DNA of 54,575 nt, taken from Sulfuritalea sp. (GTDB lineage: Bacteria > Pseudomonadota > Gammaproteobacteria > Burkholderiales > Rhodocyclaceae). Under the pieces are notes generated by a model. It made no database searches and was not told the origin of the DNA. It was given only the letters and a program-made list of their open reading frames with translations. The position numbers and the translations under genes are program-made. The stretch is taken from NCBI GenBank assembly GCA_016712985.1, contig JADJQA010000036.1, forward strand, positions 1 through 54,575, given 5' to 3'. Below, in pieces: positions 44,833-54,437 of this stretch (positions are counted from its first letter, which is position 1; each line of letters opens with the position of its first letter).

Positions 44833-46482
44833 TCAGCCGCATGGCCGGGTAACTGCCCTGCGTTCCAGCGCCGCCTTTACAAAGGCAATGAACAGCGGAT
44901 GACCGTTGCGCGGGTTCTACGTGAACTCGTGATGGAACTGGCAGCCGACGAACCACGGATGCTCGCTCTCGGCCAGCTCAACCATTTCACAAAGGGCCTT
45001 GCCCTCGGCGGAGGTTCCCGACACGCGCAATCCGGCGTGTTCGAGCCGCGGCAGATAGGCGTTGTTGACCTCGTAGCGATGACGATGGCGCTCGGTGATG
45101 ACCTCGCTGCCGTACACCCGGCGCACCAGCGAACCGTCGGTCAGCCGGCATTTCTGTCCGCCCAGGCGCATGGTGCCGCCCAAGTCCGAACTTGCATCGC
45201 GCGTTTCAATCCTGCCTTCGCGATCGAGCCATTCGGTAATCAGCGCGATCACCGGATGCGGCGTTTCAGGGTCGAACTCGGTGCTGTGCGCACCATCCAG
45301 CCCGGTCACATCCCGCGCGTATTCGATCACGGCGAGCTGCATGCCAAGACAGATGCCGAGATAGGGCACCTTGTTTTCCCGCGCATGGCGAATCGCCGCG
45401 ATCTTGCCTTCGGTGCCGCGCCGGCCAAAGCCGCCCGGTACCAGAATCGCGTCCATGGCCGCGAGAACGCCAGGACCGTTCCTTTCGATTTCCTCGGAAT
45501 CGATGTAGTGGATGTTCACCTGGCTGCGGCAGTGGATGCCGGCATGCACCAGCGACTCGGTCAGCGACTTGTAGGATTCGGTCAGATCGACGTACTTGCC
45601 GACAAAGGCGACGTCGACCGTGTGGTCCGGATGCTCCAGCGCATCCACCAGTTTCTTCCACACCGAGAGGTTGGCAGCGTGGGCGAGGATGCCCAGCTTG
45701 TGGCAGACGATCTCGTCCAGCATCTGATCATGCAGCATGGCCGGAATCTTGTAGATGCTGTCGGAATCGAGTGCCGAAATCACCGCCTCGATCTGGACAT
45801 TGGTGAAGAGGGCGATCTTGCGCTTCTCATCGAGCGGAATTGCCCGATCGGCGCGGCACAGCAGGATGTCGGGCTGGATGCCGATCTCGCGCAGTTCCTT
45901 GACGGAATGCTGGGTCGGCTTGGTCTTCAGTTCCCCGGCGGTGGGAATCCAGGGCACCAGCGTCAGGTGGATGTAGCAGGCATTGTTGCGGCCTTCCAGG
46001 ATACCCATCTGGCGGATGGCTTCGAGGAAGGGAAGCGACTCGATGTCGCCTACCGTGCCGCCCACCTCGACGATCGCCACATCGGCGCCCTCGGCGCCGC
46101 GCTTGATGAAAATCTTGATTTCGTCGGTGATATGCGGGATGACCTGCACGGTCTTGCCCAGGTATTCGCCACGCCGCTCTTTCTTGATCACCGACTCGTA
46201 GATCTGGCCGGTGGTGAAATTGTTGCGCCGGCCCATCTTGGCGCTGGTAAAGCGCTCGTAGTGCCCAAGATCGAGATCGGTTTCGGCACCGTCCTCGGTG
46301 ACGAACACCTCGCCATGCTGGAACGGCGACATGGTGCCGGGGTCAACGTTGATATAGGGGTCCAGCTTTAGGTGGGTGACCTTGATACCGCGGGATTCAA
46401 GGATTGCCCCCAGACTGGCGGCGGCGATCCCCTTGCCCAGACTGGACACGACACCGCCCGTAACAAAAACGAATTTGGCCAT
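44833..46482 (-). CDS. pyrG: CTP synthase with an in-frame TAG near the end
   Basis: 549 aa if the TAG at 44917-44919 is passed; 521 aa otherwise. The start MAKFVFVTGGVVSSLGKG is canonical, the synthetase domain is complete, and the glutaminase domain has PYLGICLGMQLAVIE (nucleophile Cys). The catalytic His-Glu pair is in CQFHHEFT, where most enzymes have FHPEFTS. The serine codon after FT is replaced by TAG, and the same frame continues with the normal ending NPRNGHPLFIAFVKAALERR. A second oddity, His for Pro, is just before it. Likely sequencing or base-calling error; a real truncation would lose the final helix. Confidence 0.93.
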
Positions 46483-48223
46483 GAAAATGCAGGTGCGGGA
46501 AATTCCAATCATAGCGGAAATTTCCCGCCCGGTAGCAGGCCCGTGCCAGCAATCTCACCAAAAAACCCACCGGAAAAAAAAACGGAAGCCCCCCAAAAAA
46601 CAAAAAAGGGCCCCCCCCGCTCCCCGGGCCAAAAGATAAACAGCGGTGGTTCCGGGTTCCGCCCCTTTGCCCGCCCCGGGGCCCCCCCCCCGACCCGCGG
46701 CCCCCCCGCGCCCGGGCGCCCCCCCGCCGCCACCGCCCCCGGGGCCCCGCGGCCCCCCCCCCCCCCCCCCCCCCCCGCGGCAACGGCCCCCCCCCCCGCC
46801 CCCGGGGGGCCCGGCGCCGCCCGCCCCCCCCCCCCCCCCCCCCCCGCCCCCCCGCCCCCCCGGGCCGGCCCCGACACCAAAAGAGCCGGGCAAAAACCAC
46901 CCCCCCGCCCGGGGGCCCCCCCGCGCCCCCCGGGGACCACCACCCCCCCCCGCCGCCCCCGGGCCCCCCCCCCCCGCCGCCCCCCCCCCCGCCCCCCGGG
47001 CCCCCCCCGCCCCCCCCCCGGCCCCCCCCCCCCGCAAACCCCCCCCCCCCCCCCCCACCCCCCCCCCCCCCCCCCCGGGGGCGGCCCTCCCTCCCCCCGA
47101 GAACCGCCCCCCCCCGCCCCGCCCCCCCAAAAAAAGAACGGCACCCCCCCCCGCCCCCCCGCCGCCGCGCCCCCGCCCGCCCCCCTCCCGCCCAAAAAAC
47201 GGGGGGGGCGCCCCCCCCCCTTTGTCCCCCCCCCGCCCGCCCCCCCCCCCCAACACCGCGCGGGGGGGGCCCCCCCGCCCGCCCCCCCCCGGGGGGGCCC
47301 CCCCCCGCCGGGGGCGGGGCGCCCCCGGGCGGGGCGCCGCCCCCGCCCCCCCCCCCCCCCCGCGGCGGCCCCGGGGCCGCCGCCCCCCCCCCCCCTTCCC
47401 GCCCGCCGGAACCCCCCCCCCCCCCCGCCCGGGGGGGCTGCCCCCCCCCGCCCCCGCCCCCCCCGCGCCCCCCCCCCGCCGCGCCCCCCCGAAGGGCCCC
47501 ACCCCGCCCCCCCCCCCCCCCCCCCCGCCGCCCCGCGGCCCCGCGCCGCCGCCCCGGCCCCCCGGGGCGGCCGCCCCCCCCCCCGCCGCCCCGGGCGCCC
47601 GGGGCGCCCCCCGGGCCGGCCCCCCCCCCCCGGCCCCCCCCCCCCCCCCCCCCCCGCCCCCGCCGCCGCGGGCCCGCCCCGCCCGGCGCGCCCCCCGGGG
47701 ACCGAGAACAAAAAAAACCCCCCAAACCCGGGCCCCCCCCGACCAACCCCGGCCCGGCCAGCCACCCCCCGCCGGCCGGTTTGCGCCCCGCCCCGCCGCC
47801 CCCCCCGGCCCCCCCCCCCCCCGGGCGCCCCCGCCCCCCCCCCGCGCCGCGCCCGCCGCGCCCCCCCCCCCCCCGGCCCCCCCCGGGCATGCGCCGCCCC
47901 CCTGGCGCCCGCGGAGGGGGACCCCCGGCGGGGGCCGGGCCCGCGCCCCCCCCCCCGCCCCCCCCCCCCGGCCCGCCGGGACAACCCCCCCCCGCCCCCC
48001 GGACACACCCCCCCCCCCCCCCCCGAAAGTCGCCAGACGGTGCGAAGTAAAGTGTGGGAAATTTCCGTCCGTGGAGTGCCTGTCGAACCACATCGCCGAT
48101 GCCCGCAAGTGCCTTCGACCGTTCGACAGACTCACGGCTCAGGCCGAACGCAGAGACAGGCCTTGACCGATACTTTGACTCGCGCCCGCCGTCAGAGTGG
48201 CCACCGGGCTGGGGCGGCGGGGA
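46483..48223. other. Upstream region of pyrG and C/G-only block, no gene
   Basis: 46483-46550 is ordinary sequence before pyrG. From about 46555 homopolymers grow longer, and from about 46680 to 48026 there is almost only C with G on this strand, apart from a few A-rich islands (around 46880, 47140 and 47705). Normal sequence resumes abruptly at about 48027. 48027-48223 shows no gene. The long proline/glycine-rich frames in the block are not credible proteins. Confidence 0.8.
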
Positions 48224-48964
48224 TCAGTGGCGCTTGGCGACCTTGTCCACAGCTACGCGCCGGCTCAAGCGATCAACCAGCGACCCCAGGTTTCCCAGCG
48301 ACATCAGATGGGCATGGACCGCGGCCAGGGTGCCATTTGCAAAAAGTTCCTGAACCGCATCGCGATCCAGCGCGCGCAAACGGGTCTCGTCCACAACATT
48401 CAGGCCGTTGAGGCGAAACTGGCTGCCGTCATGCAATTGCGCCACGGAATCCGACTGCCGCAACAGGCCGAGTTCCTGCAGCCGACGTCCCAGCAGTTCG
48501 GTGGCCGCCGCCGCCTGGTGAAACTCAGTGAGGAACTTGATCGCATGCTCGAGTTGCGCGCTTGGCTTGCCGGCGACGAACAGCGCTTCGCCCTCTCGGG
48601 TGTCAAAGCACGCTGACGCCTCGTCGATGCAGACCAGCAGTTCGCCCTGCGGGCCCTTGCCAGGGACGAATGGGTAGCGCCGGACAAAGGCCGGCACATA
48701 GCGGGCATCCCATTTGCCGTCGCCGCCGACGTACAGATTCTCGCCTTCGCGCAGACCGAGCAGGACCGCCGGCACCGGACCGGCCTCGCCCTGGGCGAAG
48801 ACAATCGGATACTCACGCGCGGCCTCGAAGAACTCGTGGGCCAGCAACGGCACCGAGTTGATCCCGGCCGCATAGGCGAAGCTGGTCGCCGGGCGCACCT
48901 TCAGGTGGGCGTGAGTCTGGTCGTTGAGCGCCACGACGCGCTCGTAGAACATCATTTCGGACAT
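48224..48964 (-). CDS. SapC-family protein
   Basis: 246 aa from the ATG at 48964 (MSEMMFYERVVALN). The FAYAAGINSVPLLAHEFFEAAREYPIVFA segment and GKGPQGELLVCIDEASACFD are typical of the SapC family. The name comes from an S-layer-associated protein, but the biochemical role is unknown. There is no signal peptide. It is divergent from prfB with about 135 bases between. Its downstream end faces the C/G block, and its frame is complete. Confidence 0.88.
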   Translation of the reverse strand: MSEMMFYERVVALNDQTHAHLKVRPATSFAYAAGINSVPLLAHEFFEAAREYPIVFAQGEAGPVPAVLLGLREGENLYVGGDGKWDARYVPAFVRRYPFVPGKGPQGELLVCIDEASACFDTREGEALFVAGKPSAQLEHAIKFLTEFHQAAAATELLGRRLQELGLLRQSDSVAQLHDGSQFRLNGLNVVDETRLRALDRDAVQELFANGTLAAVHAHLMSLGNLGSLVDRLSRRVAVDKVAKRH

Positions 48965-49063
48965 GGCGCTGGCCTCGAAGCCTGAAAGGTTCGAGGCTAT
49001 CACATCGCATCGAACGTCGCGCCACACCCGGCAGTCGGCGCTGGAGGCATGGTGCGCAGCGCG

Positions 49064-49069
49064 TATAAT
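49064..49069 (+). promoter_or_regulatory. Possible -10 box before prfB
   Basis: TATAAT 31 bases before the prfB ATG. No clear -35 hexamer is seen at the right distance, so this is a weak call. Confidence 0.4.
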
Positions 49070-49099
49070 TTGACCCCTTCGCCCCACCCAGGAACCGTC

Positions 49100-50204
49100 A
49101 TGGAAGCCGAACGCATCAACGCAGTCGCCAACCGTATCGCCGACCTTGCCGGTCGTGGCGAGCAACTGCGGAGGTATCTTTGACTACGACGGAAAAGCGG
49201 AAAAGCTTTCCGAACTGAATCAAATCCTCGAAGACCCGAAACTCTGGGATGACGCCGAACGCGCCCAGACCTTGGGGCGCGAAAAGAAGTCCCTGGAAGC
49301 CGTGGTCGGCACGCTGTCCGCTGTCGGTTCGCGACTTGCCGACGCCCGCGACATGTTCGAGCTGGCCAGGGACGAAGACGATGCGGAAACCCTGTCGGCG
49401 GTCGAAGCGGACCTGGATGCGGCCGAAGAACGGGTCGCCGACCTCGAATTCCGCCGCATGTTCAACAATCCGGCCGACCCCAACAACTGCTTCATCGACA
49501 TCCAGGCCGGCGCCGGCGGCACCGAAGCCTGCGACTGGGCCTCGATGCTGCTGCGCCAGTACCTGAAATACTGCGAGCGCAAGGGCTTCAAGACCGAACT
49601 ATTGGAACAGACCGACGGCGACGTGGCCGGCATCCGCAGCGCCTCGATCAAGGTCGAGGGCGATTATGCCTACGGCTTCCTGCGCACCGAGACCGGCGTG
49701 CACCGCCTGGTGCGCAAGTCGCCCTTCGATTCCGCGGGCGGCCGCCACACCAGCTTCGCCAGCCTTTACGTGTATCCCGAGATCGACGATTCGATCGAAG
49801 TCGAGATCAACCCCGCCGACCTGCGCACCGACACCTTCCGCGCCTCGGGCGCCGGCGGCCAGCACATCAACAAGACCGACTCGGCGATCCGCATCACGCA
49901 CGTGCCGACCGGCATCGTCGTGCAGTGCCAGAACGACCGCTCGCAGCACCGCAACCGCGCCGAGGCAATGGCGATGCTGAAGTCGCGCCTCTACGAACTC
50001 GAACTGCGCAAGCGCCAGGCCGAGGCCGACAAACTCGAAGCCGGCAAGACCGACGTCGGCTGGGGCCACCAGATCCGCAGCTACGTGCTCGACAACTCGC
50101 GCATCAAGGATTTGCGCACCAACGTCGAAATCTCGGCGACGCAGAAGGTGCTCGACGGCGACCTCGACCAGTTCATCGAAGCCAGCCTGAAGCAGGGCGT
50201 GTAA
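49100..50204 (+). CDS. prfB: Peptide chain release factor 2, programmed +1 frameshift
   Basis: 367 aa when read through the frameshift. RF2 releases finished proteins at UGA and UAA codons. The first 27 codons (MEAERINAVANRIADL to RRYL) end at CTT TGA C (TGA at 49181-49183), and the main frame goes on with DYDGKAEKL. The SPF specificity motif (RKSPFDSAGG) and the catalytic GGQ (residues 252-254) are intact. Low RF2 leaves the UGA slow to decode and promotes the shift, an autoregulatory loop. AGGA lies upstream of the ATG. A partial second copy of the 3' end lies 0.84 kb downstream. Confidence 0.97.
49171..49184 (+). promoter_or_regulatory. RF2 recoding site
   Basis: GAGGTATCTTTGAC: an internal Shine-Dalgarno-like GGAGG just before, the slippery CTT, the stop TGA and a following C, all as in the classical prfB site. 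Confidence 0.95.
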
Positions 50205-50275
50205 AGCGTAGTTGGAGTTGGTTGCCGGTGGCATGAATCGAGGCTATCCTAGCGCCACAATTTGCGGGTTCCCCC

Positions 50276-50590
50276 ATGGACATTGTCGCTGCTATCGAAG
50301 AAGCCCGAAGCCGTTTAGTGCGCTCGCTGCACCCGGAACAGATCATCCTGTTCGGCTCCCACGCATGGGGAACGCCTGGCCCGGACAGCGATCTGGACCT
50401 TCTGGTCATCGTCGCGGAGTCCGACCTGCCGCCGCACAAACGCGCACAAGCCGCCTATCGGTCTCTGTTCGGCCTGGGCATGCCTTGCGATGTCATTGTC
50501 CACACCCGCGCCGAAGTCGAGCGACTGGACCGTGTCGCCACTTCCCTAACGCACCGTGCCTTGAGCGAAGGACGAGTCCTGCATGGATGA
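50276..50590 (+). CDS. Minimal nucleotidyltransferase (MNT) of a HEPN/MNT pair
   Basis: 104 aa. It carries the polymerase-beta-type motif GSHAWGTPGPDSDLDLLV, that is GS-x10-DxD with the WG variant. Proteins of this type act as antitoxins that AMPylate their HEPN partner (MntA/HepT systems). A third acidic residue would be in CDVIVHT. It overlaps the HEPN gene by 8 bases. It lies 71 bases after the prfB stop, in a place where a core gene such as lysS is expected. Confidence 0.88.
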   Translation: MDIVAAIEEARSRLVRSLHPEQIILFGSHAWGTPGPDSDLDLLVIVAESDLPPHKRAQAAYRSLFGLGMPCDVIVHTRAEVERLDRVATSLTHRALSEGRVLHG

Positions 50591-50983
50591 GGCAACCCGC
50601 TACGAGGTCGAGGCATGGCTCGCCATCGCCCGGCGCGACCTTGATTCGGCAAAGCGTTTGCTCGCGGGCGACCCGCCCTACCGCGATACTGCGGCCTACC
50701 ATGGCCAGCAGTCGGCCGAAAAGGCCATCAAAACGCTCTCACTGCGGCCAAAGTGCCATTCCCGAAGACACACGACTTGACGGCGCTCGTCAAGCTTGCT
50801 GCAGGAAGCGATGCGGATGCGGCCAAGTGGGAGGAGGCCGCGATCGTCCTGACGCCTTACGCCACGCTGTACCGTTGCCCGGATGCGTTTCCCGAACCCG
50901 GAGCCGGCGACTTGCATGAAGCTGTAGTTTTGGCGGAGGAATTGCTGGACGCCGTGGTCAGGAAGATAGCGGGAATGACGTAG
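50583..50983 (+). CDS. HEPN-domain protein, toxin half of the pair, one frameshift
   Basis: About 133 aa after repair. EVEAWLAIARRDLDSAKRLL and YHGQQSAEKAIKTL are typical of the HEPN alpha-helical bundle. The frame breaks near 50740 and resumes as AAKVPFPKTHDLTALVKLA. One base appears missing in CTCTC. HEPN partners are RNases kept in check by MNT-mediated modification. If the break is real, the toxin is dead and only the MNT half remains. Confidence 0.82.
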
Positions 50984-51045
50984 GCTCAGCGGCGTCCGCA
51001 TAGCGCTTTCAGTCAGCCGCCACCCGGCACCCCATTTCGTCGATT

Positions 51046-51401
51046 GCGCCGGTGGCCAGCACATCAACAAGACCGACTCGGCGATCCGCATCGCGCATTT
51101 GCCGACCGGCATCGTCGTGCAGTACCAGGACAACCGCTGGCAGCACCGCGGTCGCGCCGAGGCGATGGCCATGCTGACGCCGCGTTTCTACAAACTCGAA
51201 CTGCGCAAGCGCCCGGCCGCGGCCGACGAGCTCGAAGCCGGCAAGACCGACGCCGGCTGGGGCCACCACATTTGCAGTTACGTGCTGGACAACTCCCGCA
51301 TCGAGGATATGCGCACCAACGTCGACATCTCCGCTACGCAGAAGGTGCTCGACGGTGACCTCGACCATTTCGTCGAAGCCCGCCTGAAGCAGGGCGCGTA
51401 A
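51046..51401 (+). pseudogene. Second, partial copy of the prfB 3' end
   Basis: 356 bp that align without any gap to 49849-50204 of prfB, beginning exactly at the GGQ codons and ending at the stop. The protein would be about 79% identical (24 differences in about 116 residues). The frame is open, but the part encoding domains 1, 2 and the SPF motif is absent, and no start codon or ribosome-binding site precedes the GGQ. It may be a decayed duplication or the disabled original 3' end. Confidence 0.9.
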
Positions 51402-51525
51402 GAGTCGGCGCTGGCGGGACGGCGAGGAGCGGCCGATGGTGCACCAAGACGACCGCCCCAGCTCGATACCCGAAAACTGGGTTTGAGGGTCTGCTTCTCA
51501 TTCTGGCGAATGCATACTTTGTGCC

Positions 51526-52842
51526 CTTAGGCGTCGCGCAGAAATAACTTGATAAAGTCTGCGAGATGTGTTCTAAAGCGGTATGCAGATTGCAACCGCG
51601 ATAGAGCAGATCGGCTTGAAGTATCAATCCCTGGCATCGGTGTTGGATGAACGGGCGCGTCGACATTGGGCGGCGACCGAAGCGCGAGCCTATGGCTGGG
51701 GCGGCGTGAGTGCGGTAAGCGATGCCACAGGGATGTCGCCGAACACGATACGCAAGGGCTTGGCCGAGCTGGCGACCCGAGATGCCGATCCCGATGCTGA
51801 GGTCACGTCGCGGTTGCGCAAGACGGGCGGTGGCCGCAAGCGCCTGATTGAAACAGACCCGATGTTGAGCGCGGAACTGGATCGTCTGGTCGCCCCGTTG
51901 ACGCGAGGCGATCCGGAGTCGCCGCTGCGCTGGACGTGTAAGAGCACGAGTCATCTCGCGCAAGAGTTGTCGCGACAGGGACACCCGATCAGTGCCAGGA
52001 CTGTGGCGCAACTGCTGAATGCGGACGGCTACAGCTTGCAGGGCAACCGCAAGACCTTGGAGGGAACGGAGCACCCGGACCGCAACACGCAGTTCGAGTA
52101 CATCAACGCCAAGGTGAAACGATTCCAGCAGCGTGGACAACCGGTGATTTCGGTGGACACGAAAAAGAAAGAACTCGTAGGCCCGTACAAGAACAACGGG
52201 CGGGAGTGGCAGCGCAAAGGCGAGCCGGAACGAGTGGACGTTCATGACTTCCCCGACCCCGAACTTGGCAAGGTCATCCCCTACGGTGTGTTCGACATGA
52301 GTCGCAACGAAGGCTGGGTGAGCGTGGGAATTGATCACGACACCGCCGCGTTCGCGGTGCAGGCCATTGGCCGGTGGTGGAAAAAGATGGGCGCCAAACG
52401 CTATCCCGATGCCCGAGAGTTGTTGATCACCGCCGATGGCGGCGGAAGCAATGGCAGCCGGTGCCGGTTGTGGAAGGTTGCCTTGCAGAGCTTGTCGGTC
52501 CGCCTGGGATTGCCGGTCCATGTGTGCCACTTCCCGCCAGGAACCAGCAAATGGAACAAAATCGAGCATCGGATGTTTTGTCATATCACACAAAACTGGC
52601 GAGGACGACCGCTGGTGAGTCACGAAGTCATTGTCAATCTGATCGCCAACACAACCACCCAAGCTGGTCTGAGAATTCGCGCCGAACTGGATCGAGGCAC
52701 GTACCCGACCGGCATCAAGATCACTGATGCAGAGCTGGCTTCCCTCAATCTCAAGCTGGACAAGTTTCACGGCGACTGGAACTATGCGGTCCTGCCAACA
52801 CAGAAGTAAAGTTAGTCATGTTATTGTTGCGCGACGCCTAAG
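51526..52842 (+). mobile_element. ISAzo13-family element
   Basis: Left end CTTAGGCGTCGCGCA and right end, reversed, CTTAGGCGTCGCGCA are identical over 15 bases and similar further in (GAAATAAC versus ACAATAAC). About 1.3 kb with a single transposase gene. A 2-bp TA target duplication is possible if the element is taken as GGCG...CGCC. Its right end abuts the inverted copy of the pat region exactly. Confidence 0.87.
51583..52809 (+). CDS. ISAzo13-family transposase
   Basis: 408 aa. Strong family signatures are present: SPNTIRKGLAEL, the catalytic ISVDTKKKELVGPYKN, TADGGGSNGSRCRLWK, and FPPGTSKWNKIEHRMFCHI with NWRGRPL. These provide the D, D and E of the DDE site. An N-terminal HTH lies at about residues 45-70. 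The frame is intact, so the element is probably active or recently active. Confidence 0.93.
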   Translation: MQIATAIEQIGLKYQSLASVLDERARRHWAATEARAYGWGGVSAVSDATGMSPNTIRKGLAELATRDADPDAEVTSRLRKTGGGRKRLIETDPMLSAELDRLVAPLTRGDPESPLRWTCKSTSHLAQELSRQGHPISARTVAQLLNADGYSLQGNRKTLEGTEHPDRNTQFEYINAKVKRFQQRGQPVISVDTKKKELVGPYKNNGREWQRKGEPERVDVHDFPDPELGKVIPYGVFDMSRNEGWVSVGIDHDTAAFAVQAIGRWWKKMGAKRYPDARELLITADGGGSNGSRCRLWKVALQSLSVRLGLPVHVCHFPPGTSKWNKIEHRMFCHITQNWRGRPLVSHEVIVNLIANTTTQAGLRIRAELDRGTYPTGIKITDAELASLNLKLDKFHGDWNYAVLPTQK

Positions 52843-52976
52843 ACCGCCCGGCATAGTCGCCGCGAACGAGGTTCCTTGCCAATCCGTAGCCGAGGTGCCG
52901 ATCGTCTGGCTGGCTCCAAACAGGGCGATTCCGGCGGGTGCCATAAAGGATGGAGCGGCGTTCTGTCCAGTGCCAT
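52841..52976 (-). pseudogene. Copy of the pat 5' end
   Basis: Reverse-strand copy of about 46 codons, cut by the IS end. It has the same missing G as the main copy near the YAGA codons and additional one-base losses. Not a functional gene here. Confidence 0.85.
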
Positions 52977-53007
52977 GTCTCGTGCTTTCCCTGGAAGGAC
53001 TGTCGTG

Positions 53008-53878
53008 TTATCGGGACGGTTCGGGCCTGCCCAGGTCAATCAGGGTCTCGACGGCGCCGATCACCTCGCCACGCCGGTTGCGCAAGGGCGCGGCCGCGTG
53101 AAACGCAGCCACGTCCCGCTGGCGCCAAAGGCGGGAAGAAATCCACGGCTTCAAACGCGCCGGCCTCCAGGACAGAAGGTTTTGCGCGCCCTCCATAGTA
53201 GTCGGCCAGGTCTTCCGGCGCAGTCCGGCGAACGATCATTTCCGCCAGCACCACGCGACGCGTGTCGTAGGATAAAAGGCGCGCCAGGCCTCAGTGCTCC
53301 CAGCACCTCCTGCGCGGCAGACCTGTGAGGGTCTCTCGCAAGCGCGATTCCAGTGCGTGACCCTGCAATCCGCATCGAGGACGAAGGTGGCGACCGGACT
53401 TCCGGGCCACAATGTCGATCAGGCGGCGTTCCGACTCGCGGCGAGCGTTTTCGGCCACCTTGCGTTCAGTGATGTCCTGCAGGGTCTCGATACAGCCGAT
53501 GACTATGCCGTCAGCGTCGCGAATCGGGGCCGCGCTGAAGCTGAGCCAGGATCCGGCCGCCCCGAAGGTCGGGAAGAAATCTTCCCCAGCGTCCGGACAG
53601 TGAGCGGCCGCTCGGTATTTTCCCCGATAAGAACTTCTCCGAGCAGGTCGAGCGGAGCGCCGTCGACAACAATGTCGGCCAGCGTCGGTCGGTGCGCGAC
53701 ATAGAAAGCGCGCCAGTGATCGTTGAGTCCCAGTACCTCCGTGGCAGGGATGCCTGACATCCTCGCCAAGGCATCATTCCAATGCGTTGTGCTGTGACTG
53801 GCGTCAATGACGAAGGCTGGAACCGGACTTCCGTCAAGGATTCGTGAAGAAATATCCGGTGACGAATGGTTCAGCCAC
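53008..53878 (-). pseudogene. Copy of the tandem PAS gene, frames broken
   Basis: It starts at the same GTG (53876-53878) and ends at the same TAA (53008-53010) as the intact gene at 18958-19830. Several one- or two-base deletions split it into pieces. Confidence 0.85.
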
Positions 53879-54082
53879 ACCGGGCCCCGCTAAGTCGCAT
53901 CGATGACAATGTTACTGCAAGACGGGCAAACGGAAGGTCGGCGGATTCATCCGCGCGGAATTGCCAGCCTGCGAGTCGCCCGAGCGGTCGGGCAATCTTG
54001 GGGCATCGCTGGCGGAGACTGCGTGCGTTATCCGGTCGGCGCGGCGAAGCCGATCGGGGATAGGCAGCGAAGTCTGGTCGTA

Positions 54083-54320
54083 TTAGAGCGACTTATGCGT
54101 ACCGTCGCACAGCGCCCCATTGCCACTGTGTTTGCAGCCGCGAAATACACGGTCTTGCTGTCCCCGCGGTGTGCTTGAGCGGGGTGAATTCAGAACCCTT
54201 GTGGCTACCGTCACAAAATGGCTGCGACTTGCTCTTGCCGCAGGCGCACCAGTAGTAGTCCTTACCTGCCTCGACGTCGATGGCGAATGGTGATTTTGCG
54301 GCGATTTCCGGCTTGGACAT
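54083..54320 (-). pseudogene. Copy of the CDGSH gene, frameshifted
   Basis: It matches 18513-18752 but has Asp for Glu in the GKDYYW segment and loses frame after KHTAG. The second CDGSH motif is unreadable in frame. Confidence 0.85.
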
Positions 54321-54437
54321 GCTGATCTCCATTTTATGTTGGCGAAGCCCCTGACTATGCAGAGGTAATCGTCAGGGCGCAAATACAGGACCGGGAATCG
54401 TTTGTTGCAGACCGGCGAGTACCATGTCGGTGGACGT

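Noticed and set aside
43993..46371. 792-codon frame opposite pyrG and kdsA
   Set aside because: It is antisense to two well-identified genes and reflects high GC codon bias.
46372..48411. Long proline- or glycine-rich open frames on both strands (500-680 codons)
   Set aside because: They are a by-product of the C/G-only block, which has no stop codons. No start signal or family supports them.
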